From Thermoanaerobaculia bacterium (lineage in GTDB: Bacteria > Acidobacteriota > Thermoanaerobaculia > Thermoanaerobaculales > Sulfomarinibacteraceae), in contig JAMOWA010000046.1 of NCBI GenBank assembly GCA_027061805.1, forward strand, positions 1 to 34,060: a DNA stretch of 34,060 nt, given 5' to 3'. This document shows, piece after piece, positions 14,989 to 22,925 of this stretch. Position numbers and translations under genes: made by a program. Below the pieces are notes generated by a model. The model had not been told where the DNA came from, ran no database searches, and worked only from the letters and a program-made list of their open reading frames with translations. Every line of letters begins with the position of its first letter. Within the stretch, counting starts at the first letter, position 1.

Positions 14989-17900
14989 TCAGCGCGGATC
15001 CGGGGGCGCCGTTGCAGGGAGGGCGGCGGAAAGCTTCTGGAGGTCCCGGGCGAGCAGGGGATTGAGCCGCAGGGCCTTCTCGAGCTCCTCCCGGGCCCGT
15101 GCCTCCGAGTCCCGTTTTCCTGCCGGTGATGCGGTGATCGCGGCCTTCAGGGACAGGAGCCGCGCCCGCTCCGCATGGGCCAGCGAGAGGTCTCCGCTCC
15201 GCTCGAGGGCCCGCCGTGCCCATTCCAGGCCCCGGTCGATCTCGGGGTCGGGCCTGCGTCCTCTCCGCAGCTCCCACTCCGCGGTGAGGCGGTGTAGCCT
15301 GGCCTGCTCCACCATGGCCTCCACGTACGTGGGGTTGAGGGAGAGGGAACGCCGGATGGCTGTCCTGGCGCGGTCGAGGGCATGGGAGGGATCGCCCCCG
15401 CGGTCCAGGGCCCACCGCGCCAGGACCAGGTGGGCCCGCGTCAGGATGTACCAGGTCTCCGCGTCCATGGGGTTGAGGGTGATGGCACGCCGCGCGGTCT
15501 CGATGGCGGCCCCTGCGCTCTTCTCGGGATCCTGCCCCGACCGCAGGTGATACTCTGCCAGGACCGCGTGGGCTCCGGCCATGTTGGTCCAGGTGGAGGC
15601 GTTTCTCGCGTTGAGCTCGCGTGCCCGGTCGAAGTCCTCGAAGGCGGGCTTCAGGAGAGGTTCAGGATCCCGTCCCTGGAGGGCGGCGAAACGGGCACGT
15701 TCGGCACGGGAGAGCCCCCGGTTGTTGTAGGCCACCCAGTCCTCCGGATACACGGAGATGGCCTGGCCGAGCACCGCCTCGGCCTGCCGGACGACGGTCT
15801 CCGGGTCCTGGCCGCTGTCCACGAGGATGTGGGCCTTGCCCCAGTACGCCGCACCGAGGTTGTCCAGGGCCACGAAGGCCCCCGGGCGCAGCTCGATGTA
15901 CCGCTCGAAGGTCTGGATGGCGTGATCGAGGGCCCCGCTCGCATCGAGACCCTTGCCCAGCTCCCAGAAGGCGCGCTCCAGCCAGACGAGGCCCAGCGAG
16001 TTCAGGGCCTGGGTGTGGGTGGGGTCGAGCTCGAGGGCCCGTTCCAGGCGTTCGGAGGCGCTCCGGAAGGACTCCAGGGGGTCCTTGCCCAGAGCCACGG
16101 CGGTCCTCGCCAGCTGCAGCTGGGCGAGGCCGGCGTAGGTGTTGAGGCCCGGATCGTCGGGGCGGATCCGGAGCCCCTTGTCCGCTGCCCGGACTGCCTC
16201 GTCGAGGACTGCCGAGGGGTTCGTCCCGTGGAGCATCTGGTACTCACCCCACTGGAGACAGACGAAGGCCAGGCCGGCGTAGGCGGGCACGAACCGGTCG
16301 TCGGCCTCGAGGGCCTGGGTGCACCGGTCCCGTGCCTCCTGGAAGACGGAGATCGGATCGGATCCGGCATCAACAAGGAGCATGGCCCGGAAGTTCAGGG
16401 TGTTGCACAGTCCCTCGTACCCCTTGGGATCGCTCGGGGCGATCCGGATCACCTCGGCGTAGGCGGCCCGCGCCCGCTCGAGGGCCTCCTCGGCCCGATG
16501 GACGTCGCCGTTCTCCCGTGCTGCAGAGAACCTCGCGATCTCCACGTCACCCTCGAGGGCCCTGGCCGCATGGAGCCACGGAATCCTGTCGATTGCCTGG
16601 TGGCACTTCGCGATGGCCGTGTCCATGTCATGCTCCAGGAAGGCGATCAGGGCCTCCCCGAACTCGGGGGCCTCCACGTCCACGGCGTGACCCTGGCGGA
16701 GCAGGCGTAGCGCGGGATCCCTGTAACGCTGGCCCGCCTCCCGCAGGAGCCGGCTCCGGGTCTCCCGGTCCCGCACGCGCTGGATGGTCTCGAGCTGCTG
16801 GCGGTAGAGGTTGGCCAGGACCATGCCCCACGTGAAGGCCACCTCCGGCTCGCGGTATCCCAGCTCCCAGGCCCGGGCCAGGTGCCGGTCGGCCACCTCG
16901 AAGTTCCCCAGCGCGAGATATCCACGGCCCAGGGCATACTCGCCGGGACCGCTGGCCGCACCACCCACATTCCGGACCGTGGACTCCAGCTCCTCCAGCC
17001 GGCTCCTGAGCTCCTGGATCTCCGGACCGATGGGATGGAGGGGCCGGGCGAGGATCATGCGGAGTCCGTTCTCGAGTCGCGCGGTCTCCTGCGTGAAACG
17101 ACGGGCGAACACGGCCTGTCGGCCGGCCTGCCAGGAGGTCCACGCAACCCAGGCTGCAGAGGCCACCACGGTGGTGATCAGTGCGCCGAGAGCGGCAGAG
17201 GCGACCCTGTTGCGCCGCATCCAGGACAGCCCCTGGGTCACCAGGGTGACCGGACGGGCGCGAACGGGCTCTCCCGCCAGCCACCGGTCCAGGTCCGCGG
17301 CAAGCTCGAGGGCGGTGGGGTACCGTGCCGAGGGCTCACGGCTCAGGCACTTCATGATGATGGCTTCCAGGTCGCGGGGGACGTCACTGGCGATGCGGCT
17401 CAACGGCGTCGGGTCCCGCTCGGCCTTCTGGACGATCACCTCGAGGGAGTTGCCCGTGTAGGGCGGCCGGCCGGCAAGGATGTCGTACAGGGTGGCGCCG
17501 AGGGCATAGACATCGGCGCGCCGGTCCACGGGGGTGTCCTCCGGCGTGCCCTGCTCCGGAGCCATGAAGGCCACGGTGCCGAGGACCGCGCCGCTCATGG
17601 TGACCCGGGGGGCGGCCATCTCGCGGGCCAGCCCGAAGTCCACCACGTAGGGCTTGTACTGGCCCGAAGGGAGACGCTCCACCAGGATGTTTCCGGGTTT
17701 CACGTCGCGATGGACGAGACCGTGCTCGTGGGCCGCGTGAAGGGCCAGGGCCACGTCCCTGGCGATCTCCACCTTTTCCCTCAGGGAGAGCTCCGGGGCC
17801 AGGTGCGAGAAGCTCCTGCCCTTGATGAGCTGCATGGCGATGTAGGGGCGGCCCTCCACCTCGCCGACCTCGAAGATGGGGCACACGTTGTCGTGCTCCA

Positions 17901-18399
17901 CACTGGCCTGGACCCGGGCCTCCTGGAGGAACCTCCGGACCATCTCCGGATCCTCGGTGTGGAGGAACTTCAGCGCGACCCACCGCTCCAGGCGGGGATC
18001 GAAGGCGCGATAGACCCTGCCCATTCCCCCCTCGCCCAGGAGATCGGTCACCCGGTACCGGCCCCAGTTCCGGGTGGCCTCCGGTGGCGAGGCGCCCGGC
18101 TGGAAGGCTGACTGCTCTCTGGAGATGAAGGTGGCGGGCGTGGTGTGGGTGGTGGGTATGGGGGCCGTGGGCGGCCTGGAGGGCGGATCCTTCAGGATCT
18201 CGTCCTCGAGCTTTTCCACCTGTTCCCTCCGGAGCACCCCCCAGCTGATCAGGAGGGCGATGCGCCAGCCCCATCGTCCCGGGGGCAGTGTGCGCTCCTC
18301 CTCCTCCGCCGACCGTTCCACGGACTCCAGGTCCTGCTCCGTCACCAGACCCCTGGTCATGGCGAGAGCGAGGATCTTGAGTTCGAGCTTCTGATCCAC
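14989..18399 (-). CDS. Ser/Thr protein kinase with 46-residue TPR-like repeats
   Basis: A Hanks-type kinase of 1136 residues. Residues 1-75 form a small helical region. The kinase domain runs from about 114 to 375, with the P-loop GEGGMGRVY (122-130), Lys144 in VALK, HRDVKPGN (230-237), DFG (254-256) and APEQ (280-283). All key catalytic residues are present. One membrane segment follows at about 398-420. The remainder, presumably outside the membrane, is helical, and from 679 on has repeats beginning GxDP with an exact 46-residue period. I choose the GTG start (complement of 18397-18399), because GGAGG lies 8 nt upstream and longer frames run into the repeat element beyond the promoter. The substrate and stimulus are unknown; an envelope-sensing role is inferred from the topology. 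Confidence 0.9.
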   Translation of the reverse strand: MDQKLELKILALAMTRGLVTEQDLESVERSAEEEERTLPPGRWGWRIALLISWGVLRREQVEKLEDEILKDPPSRPPTAPIPTTHTTPATFISREQSAFQPGASPPEATRNWGRYRVTDLLGEGGMGRVYRAFDPRLERWVALKFLHTEDPEMVRRFLQEARVQASVEHDNVCPIFEVGEVEGRPYIAMQLIKGRSFSHLAPELSLREKVEIARDVALALHAAHEHGLVHRDVKPGNILVERLPSGQYKPYVVDFGLAREMAAPRVTMSGAVLGTVAFMAPEQGTPEDTPVDRRADVYALGATLYDILAGRPPYTGNSLEVIVQKAERDPTPLSRIASDVPRDLEAIIMKCLSREPSARYPTALELAADLDRWLAGEPVRARPVTLVTQGLSWMRRNRVASAALGALITTVVASAAWVAWTSWQAGRQAVFARRFTQETARLENGLRMILARPLHPIGPEIQELRSRLEELESTVRNVGGAASGPGEYALGRGYLALGNFEVADRHLARAWELGYREPEVAFTWGMVLANLYRQQLETIQRVRDRETRSRLLREAGQRYRDPALRLLRQGHAVDVEAPEFGEALIAFLEHDMDTAIAKCHQAIDRIPWLHAARALEGDVEIARFSAARENGDVHRAEEALERARAAYAEVIRIAPSDPKGYEGLCNTLNFRAMLLVDAGSDPISVFQEARDRCTQALEADDRFVPAYAGLAFVCLQWGEYQMLHGTNPSAVLDEAVRAADKGLRIRPDDPGLNTYAGLAQLQLARTAVALGKDPLESFRSASERLERALELDPTHTQALNSLGLVWLERAFWELGKGLDASGALDHAIQTFERYIELRPGAFVALDNLGAAYWGKAHILVDSGQDPETVVRQAEAVLGQAISVYPEDWVAYNNRGLSRAERARFAALQGRDPEPLLKPAFEDFDRARELNARNASTWTNMAGAHAVLAEYHLRSGQDPEKSAGAAIETARRAITLNPMDAETWYILTRAHLVLARWALDRGGDPSHALDRARTAIRRSLSLNPTYVEAMVEQARLHRLTAEWELRRGRRPDPEIDRGLEWARRALERSGDLSLAHAERARLLSLKAAITASPAGKRDSEARAREELEKALRLNPLLARDLQKLSAALPATAPPDPR
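15121..16365 (-). repeat. Nine tandem 138-bp (46-residue) units inside the kinase gene
   Basis: Units begin at residues 679, 725, 771, 817, 863, 909, 955, 1001 and 1047 with GSDP, GTNP, GKDP, GLDA, GQDP, GRDP, GQDP, GGDP and GRRP. Each of the eight intervals is exactly 46 residues. Inside a unit are an Ala-rich helix with A/L at fixed places, a turn often written LxP, and a second helix with conserved Ala and Gly. A weaker unit precedes at 631 (48 residues long), and a partial one follows from 1094. Confidence 0.85.
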
Positions 18400-18422
18400 G
18401 AGAGGAGCCTCCTGATGGGCCG

Positions 18423-18444
18423 ATTCTACCGCAAGAATCATTCT
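18423..18444 (-). promoter_or_regulatory. Kinase promoter with palindrome
   Basis: On the minus strand CGG-TAGAAT (the -10 box is the complement of 18423-18428) gives a leader of about 18 nt before the GTG start. The perfect 11-bp palindrome AGAATCATTCT (18434-18444) sits in the spacer just upstream and is a candidate operator. Confidence 0.45.
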
Positions 18445-18491
18445 CATGTCCTGGTCGGGGTATGATACAGGCCCTCCCGGGGCAGGCCCCG

Positions 18492-18661
18492 GCCCGGATT
18501 CTTCACGGGGGTTCGTCGCGAGCCGCCGCCCGGGGTGGCGTTCCCTCAAGTGCGGATGAGAGGCGGCGCGCCCCGAGCACATCGGGCGACCGGACCGAGA
18601 CACCGCCTCCGGGAATGGTGGATCGCTCCGGGCAGTCGGAGCATCGTGAACAATCCGGGCT
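18492..18661. mobile_element. MITE-like element, copy B, with terminal inverted repeats
   Basis: The left end is GCCCGGATTCTTCACGGGGG, and the right end read on the minus strand is AGCCCGGATTGTTCACGATG, nearly the same as the left end of copy A. The element is in the same orientation as copy A on the plus strand. The middle diverges, but the inner right part (GAGACA-CGCC-CCGGGAATGG and following) is clearly shared. The right end overlaps the TAG stop codon of the thiolase gene (complement of 18660-18662). It has no coding frame. Confidence 0.75.
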
Positions 18662-19859
18662 AGGGCGCGGCCTCCAGGACCTCGCCGCTGCCGATGCCAC
18701 CGCCCACGCAACGGCTGGTCACGCCCAGGCGACCGCCGGCGCGGCGCAGCTGGTGCACCATGTCCACCACCTGGCGGGCGCCGGTGCAGCCCACGGGGTG
18801 CCCGAGGGAGATGCCGCTGCCCCAGAGGTTGGTCCTGTCCTCCGGGAGGCCGGGAAGGGAGTGGAATGCGGCGGCCAGCACCGCGGCGAAGGCCTCGTTG
18901 AGCTCGAACAGGTCCACGTCGGCCAGGGTGATCCCGGCACGCTCGAGGAGCGGGGGAATCACCTTGAATGCGCCCTCGCCCATGTAGGCCCGCTCGACAC
19001 CCATGTTCCAGAAGGCCCTCAACGTGGCCAGGGGCCGCAGGCCAAGACGTTCGGCCGCCTCCTGGCTGGCCAGCACGAGCGCGGCGGCAGCATCGTTCAT
19101 GGTGGAGGCATTGAGGGTCGTGATGGTGCCACCGTCCCGCTTGAAGTAGGGGCGTGCGGCCGCCAGCTCCTCGCGGGTCACGGGGCGTGGTCCCTCGTCC
19201 CGGTCGACCACCACGGGATCCTTCCGCTTCCGGGGGACCTCCACCGGCACCACGTAGCCGTCGAACCACCCCTTCTCCCACGCCTGAAGGGCGTTGTGGT
19301 GGCTCCGCCAGGCGATCTCGTCCTGCTCCTCCCGGGTGAGGCCGTGGCGCTCCACCAGCCGTTCGGTGAGGAGCCCCATGAGCTCTCCACCCTCCACGTG
19401 GGCGTCCGTGAGTGCTCCGAAGAGCCCGTCCACCAGCGTCATGTCACCGTAGAGCTGGCCCCGCGTGCGGCCGGTGAACAGGTACCGCGGCACGTTGCTC
19501 ATGGACTCCACTCCACCCGCCACACCGAGGTCGATCTCCCCGAGGAGGATCCGGCGGGCGATGCTGTGGATGGCGGCGCCGCCGGAGGCGCAGTTCTCGT
19601 GGAAGGTGGTGGCCGGCGAGGTGTGGGGGATCCCGGCCAGCTCGGCGGCGTTCCGGGCCACGTTCGGGGAGCGGGGGTCCTGCATGACGTTGCCCATGCA
19701 GGTGTACCGGACCTCCGCCGGGTCGAGGCCCGTCCGCTCCAGCACGGACCGGATGGCCAGGGTGGCCAGGTCCTCGGCCAGCAGGGGAGTGAGGCCTCCG
19801 CCGATGGCTCCGATGGGGGTTCTCACGGCACCGAGGATCACGACACGGGTCCGGGGCAT
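18660..19859 (-). CDS. Thiolase family acetyl-CoA acyltransferase
   Basis: Thiolases either cleave 3-ketoacyl-CoA (fatty acid oxidation) or condense two acetyl-CoA. The 399-residue product has the acyl-accepting nucleophile Cys90 in ENCASGG. It also has the NEAFAA motif, the catalytic histidine in GHPVGCTGAR, and the second active-site cysteine near 384 in CVGGGIG. This is a complete thiolase active site. Sequence alone does not decide between degradative and biosynthetic use. No other beta-oxidation gene is adjacent, so its pathway is open. The ATG (complement of 19857-19859) follows AAGGAGG by 6 nt. The stop codon TAG is shared with the end of repeat element B, so the last codon may have been set by that insertion. 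Confidence 0.93.
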   Translation of the reverse strand: MPRTRVVILGAVRTPIGAIGGGLTPLLAEDLATLAIRSVLERTGLDPAEVRYTCMGNVMQDPRSPNVARNAAELAGIPHTSPATTFHENCASGGAAIHSIARRILLGEIDLGVAGGVESMSNVPRYLFTGRTRGQLYGDMTLVDGLFGALTDAHVEGGELMGLLTERLVERHGLTREEQDEIAWRSHHNALQAWEKGWFDGYVVPVEVPRKRKDPVVVDRDEGPRPVTREELAAARPYFKRDGGTITTLNASTMNDAAAALVLASQEAAERLGLRPLATLRAFWNMGVERAYMGEGAFKVIPPLLERAGITLADVDLFELNEAFAAVLAAAFHSLPGLPEDRTNLWGSGISLGHPVGCTGARQVVDMVHQLRRAGGRLGVTSRCVGGGIGSGEVLEAAP

Positions 19860-19893
19860 CTGGGACCTCCTTGCATGCTCTCTCTCGCCCCCA

Positions 19894-19899
19894 AGTGTA
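19894..19899 (-). promoter_or_regulatory. Candidate -10 box of the thiolase gene
   Basis: On the minus strand CGG-TACACT lies 34 nt before the ATG. It matches four of six consensus bases and the TAnnnT form seen elsewhere here. No clear -35 box. Confidence 0.35.
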
Positions 19900-19969
19900 C
19901 CGGGGTCCACCCCCGCCGCGGAGCCGGGGTATCCTCTGGGCATGGCGGTCTGGCCCTGATCGGCGAGGT

Positions 19970-20015
19970 CCTGGAGTCCCGGGACGAGAGCCGGCTCGTC
20001 CCGGAATGGGCCAGG
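19970..20015 (+). other. Strong hairpin in the thiolase/glycosyltransferase gap
   Basis: CCGGGACGAG (19979-19988) pairs perfectly with 19995-20004 around AGCCGG. An outer 5-bp stem, CCTGG (19970-19974) with CCAGG (20011-20015), encloses it. No U-run follows. It lies between divergent genes, so it is not an obvious terminator of either. Confidence 0.5.
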
Positions 20016-20054
20016 GGATTGTGACCTGAGCCCCCCGGTCCCGGTGCCGCCCCG

Positions 20055-20063
20055 TGGTACAAC
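20055..20063 (+). promoter_or_regulatory. Extended -10 of the glycosyltransferase-like gene, leaderless arrangement
   Basis: TGG-TACAAC ends 6 nt before the ATG at 20070, so transcription should begin at or beside the start codon. GGGAGC directly before the ATG is too close to serve as a normal ribosome-binding site. Confidence 0.5.
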
Positions 20064-20069
20064 GGGAGC

Positions 20070-21959
20070 ATGGACGGTGATCCCGGAACCACGGTGAGCC
20101 CCTGGGGCATCGCCCTCGTGGTGCTGGTGACGGCTTCCCTGGCCGTGGCCATGGCCCTGGGGCCCGGCCGCGCGATGGAGCCGCCCGGGACCTTCCTGAA
20201 GTACGTGGATGCAGCCCGCAGCGGCGACGTGTCCCGCCTCCAGGACTACAGTCCTCTCTACCTGGAGTTCGTCCGCCTCCTGGAGCCGCGGGTGGGGGTG
20301 GCCGGCATCCGTGCCGTGCAGGTGGGCCTCTTCGCGCTCCTGAGCGTGGCCGTGGCGCTGGCGGTCCTCCTGGAATCGGGCGCCCGGGCCGCGCTCGCGG
20401 CGGGCCTCCTGGCGGCCACCTACCGGCCCTTCCTGGTGTACGTGCCCGTCCTGGAGCCCGAGACGCTGCTCCTGACGCTCCTCGCCCTCGTGCTCGGCGC
20501 GGGGTCGTGGGCCCGCCGTGGCGCGGAGCGGTACGGTGCGGGTTCGGGCGTGACGGCCGGGCTGACCCTGCTTGCGGCGGTGGCCGCGGGCCTGGCCGCC
20601 CTGGTCCGGCCCCAGTACCTGGTCCTGGTCCCGGGCGTGGCCCTCTGGATGGGATGGAGACCCCGGCGGGGCTTCCGCTGGGGGCAGGTCATCCCGGCCC
20701 TCGTGGTGGGCCTGCTCGTGGTGGCCCCGCCGGGCCTCCACCGTGCCGCCACCGCCGGGTCGATGACGGTCATGGGCCCCGGGACGGTGTTCTACGAGGG
20801 GAACGGGCCGCAGTCCCCCACGGGGAGGTACACCGTTCCCGAGATCGTGCGGGAGCTCCAGAGCCGGAGCCGGAGCGGCGCCGACACCGCCCACGTGTTC
20901 TACCGGGAGGTGGCGGCGGCCTCCACGGGTGGGGCGCCCGGAGCGGCAATGTCGAGCCGGTACTGGGCGGGCCTCGCCATCCAGGGCATGGCCGCTCGGC
21001 CGGGACGGGCGGTGCGGCGGTTCCTCTCCAAGGCGGTGCTGGCCCTGGCGCCCCACGAGTTCCACGACCTGCTCAACGCCGAGGACCTGGACCGGAGGTT
21101 GCGGGCGTTCCTGCCCTGGGGTTTCGGCGTGGTGCTGGCGCTGGCGATCTGGGTGGCCCCCGGCATCGCTGGCCGCCCCGGCCCCGCGGCCGGGGCCCTC
21201 CTGGTGCTGCTCCTTTCGCTGGCGGTCCAGGTGCTGTTCTACCCGTCGGCCCGCCAACGGCTGCCCCTGGCGCTGGCGCTCGCGGTGCTCTGGGGGATCG
21301 GGGTCGGTGTCCGGAGGAGGAGGGGAGGTCTCCGCGGCATGGCGCTGCCCCTGCTGGCCCTCGCCGTGTGGCCGGGGAGTGCCTGGCTGAGCGCTCCGGA
21401 CGCCAGCGACCACGCGGCCTGGCTGGGCACGAGGCTCGGTGCGGAGGAGCGGACCGTGGGTGGCAGCGTGGCGGCGGTCCTGGATGGAAGGGCACTGCGC
21501 CCGGCCTCCCGCCAGGCCGCCCTCGCGATGGAGCGGGCACAGGACCTCCTGGAGCGGGGGGTGGCGCCCCGGGTGCCCGCCGATCCCGCGCTGGTCCGGG
21601 CCGTCCTGGGGGATGGGGAGGTCCCGCGCTGGATCCGGGCACGGGCCGCCTGGCACGTGGCGCGGTCCCACGCCTTCGCGGGCGACGTGGGGGAGGCGCG
21701 CCGGTGGACGGGGAAGGCCACCCTCCTGGACCCGGATTTCCTCCCGGCGCTGGCCCTCCGCCATGCTCTGAAGTCCGCCGGTTGCCCTGCGGGATCGTCC
21801 CCGGCGCCACCGGGCTACGACCCGCTGGACGCCACCTTCGTCACCGCACGGGAGGCGGCCCTGGTCCACGGCAGCAGATGTGGCAGGGCCGCCGGACGGA
21901 AGGTGCTTCGGAGGTTCCCCACGCTCCGTGGAGCCCTCGTTCCCGCAGTCCGCAACTGA
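20070..21959 (+). CDS. Polytopic membrane protein, probable GT39/ArnT-like glycosyltransferase
   Basis: A 629-residue protein with many hydrophobic segments: about residues 12-30, 82-102, 108-142, 160-215 and 225-240, then a second group around 365-440. The stretch DYSPLYLEF after the first segment resembles the first periplasmic loop of GT39 and ArnT-type enzymes, which move sugars from a polyprenyl-phosphate donor to lipid or protein acceptors. RPQYL after the next segments also fits that fold. The C-terminal ~190 residues are soluble-looking, Ala/Arg-rich and helical, with one TPR-like segment (GEARRWTGKATLLDPDFLPAL). Donor and acceptor cannot be told. It is monocistronic, with a probably leaderless start. 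The fold assignment is moderate; the membrane topology is clear. Confidence 0.6.
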   Translation: MDGDPGTTVSPWGIALVVLVTASLAVAMALGPGRAMEPPGTFLKYVDAARSGDVSRLQDYSPLYLEFVRLLEPRVGVAGIRAVQVGLFALLSVAVALAVLLESGARAALAAGLLAATYRPFLVYVPVLEPETLLLTLLALVLGAGSWARRGAERYGAGSGVTAGLTLLAAVAAGLAALVRPQYLVLVPGVALWMGWRPRRGFRWGQVIPALVVGLLVVAPPGLHRAATAGSMTVMGPGTVFYEGNGPQSPTGRYTVPEIVRELQSRSRSGADTAHVFYREVAAASTGGAPGAAMSSRYWAGLAIQGMAARPGRAVRRFLSKAVLALAPHEFHDLLNAEDLDRRLRAFLPWGFGVVLALAIWVAPGIAGRPGPAAGALLVLLLSLAVQVLFYPSARQRLPLALALAVLWGIGVGVRRRRGGLRGMALPLLALAVWPGSAWLSAPDASDHAAWLGTRLGAEERTVGGSVAAVLDGRALRPASRQAALAMERAQDLLERGVAPRVPADPALVRAVLGDGEVPRWIRARAAWHVARSHAFAGDVGEARRWTGKATLLDPDFLPALALRHALKSAGCPAGSSPAPPGYDPLDATFVTAREAALVHGSRCGRAAGRKVLRRFPTLRGALVPAVRN

Positions 21960-21971
21960 TGCAGTATCTGC

Positions 21972-22000
21972 TTGCCATGCAATGAAATGTGCGCTAGGAT
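21972..22000 (+). promoter_or_regulatory. Promoter of the rluB-like gene
   Basis: TTGCCA (21972-21977), a 17-bp spacer and TAGGAT (21995-22000) form a good sigma70-type promoter, giving a leader of about 60 nt. Confidence 0.65.
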
Positions 22001-22012
22001 ACGAGACCTGCC

Positions 22013-22051
22013 CCGCCGGGAGGCGGAGCGTCCTGGTGCGGGAGACCGCAC
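22013..22051 (+). promoter_or_regulatory. Two tetraloop hairpins in the rluB-like leader
   Basis: CCGCC-GGGA-GGCGG (22013-22026) and GTGCGG-GAGA-CCGCAC (22036-22051) are perfect stems with GNRA-type loops, placed in tandem before the ribosome-binding site (GAGGAA). Both expose a GGA sequence in or beside the loop. Confidence 0.5.
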
Positions 22052-22066
22052 GGAAAGAGGAATGAC

Positions 22067-22912
22067 ATGGCCAGGGAACGACTCCAGAAGATCATCGCGA
22101 GAAGTGGACTCTGCTCACGGCGGGACGCCGAGGAGCTGATCCGGCAGGGGCTGGTGACGGTCAACGGCCGGGCGGCCACCCTCGGGATGAAGGTGGACCC
22201 GGAGGTCGATCACATCAAGGTGGAGGGCAGGCGTCTCCCACCCCTCGAGCCGCTCCGATACATCCTCCTCCACAAGCCCCGCGGCATCATGACCACCTGC
22301 GAGGACCCCGAGGAGCGCACCACCGTGGTGGACCTGCTGACGGGGAAGGTGCGGGAACGGGTCTATCCGGTGGGCCGGCTGGACTACCACTCCGAGGGGT
22401 TGCTGATCCTCACCAACGACGGCGAGCTGGCCGCGAGGGTGGCCCACCCCCGCTACGGTGTCGTCCGCGAGTACCTGGTGAAGGTCAAGGGCGACCTGAC
22501 ACCCCAGGAGGTGGCCCGGCTCAGGCGGGGCGCCCGCATCGACGGCGTGCCGGTGCGCCCACGGTCGGTGCGGAGGGAGCACCGGACCAGGAAGGCCGGG
22601 AACAGCTGGTGGACCATCGAGGTCACCGAGGGACGGACCCACGAGGTGCGGGAGCTGTTCTTCCGCGTGGGGCACCCCGTCCAGCGTCTCAAGAGGACGG
22701 CCATCGGCCCCATCCGCGACCGGGAGCTGCCGCCGGGCGCCTTCCGCGACCTGGAGCCGGGGGAGGTGGAGGCCCTCCGTCGCGCCGTCCGGACCCCCCG
22801 CCGGAGGGAGGGGGGAGCCCGGGGCCGAGGCAGGCCCGGGACAGGGCGGCCGCCGGCGCGCTCCCCGAAGCGCTCTCCCGGCCGTGGCGGGGGGAGCCGG
22901 TCGAAGGGATGA
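22067..22912 (+). CDS. rluB: RluB-type pseudouridine synthase
   Basis: The enzyme converts a specific uridine to pseudouridine, in the RluB/RsuA family most often in 23S rRNA helix 89. An S4 RNA-binding domain covers residues 1-60 (RLQKIIARSGLCSRRDAEELI at the N-terminus, given here only to place it). The catalytic aspartate is Asp106 in GRLDYHSEG. LLHKPRG (67-73) and the R-H-VRELF segment complete the family pattern. A ~45-residue tail rich in Arg, Gly and Pro, not needed for catalysis, follows the fold. The start at 22067 has AGAGGAA upstream. Distinguishing RluB from RluE, RluF or RsuA by motif alone is not certain. lysS begins 45 nt downstream but has its own promoter. Confidence 0.88.
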   Translation: MARERLQKIIARSGLCSRRDAEELIRQGLVTVNGRAATLGMKVDPEVDHIKVEGRRLPPLEPLRYILLHKPRGIMTTCEDPEERTTVVDLLTGKVRERVYPVGRLDYHSEGLLILTNDGELAARVAHPRYGVVREYLVKVKGDLTPQEVARLRRGARIDGVPVRPRSVRREHRTRKAGNSWWTIEVTEGRTHEVRELFFRVGHPVQRLKRTAIGPIRDRELPPGAFRDLEPGEVEALRRAVRTPRRREGGARGRGRPGTGRPPARSPKRSPGRGGGSRSKG

Positions 22913-22925
22913 CCTCCGGCCTCCG

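Noticed and set aside
18461-18466. Plus-strand TATGAT facing repeat element B
   Set aside because: No -35 box or gene lies downstream on that strand, and the sequence also reads as a -10-like box on the other strand, so no direction can be supported.
18400-19281. N-terminal extension of the kinase frame upstream of 18399
   Set aside because: It runs through the promoter, repeat element B and the antisense of the thiolase gene. The GTG at 18399 has a ribosome-binding site and a promoter right before it.
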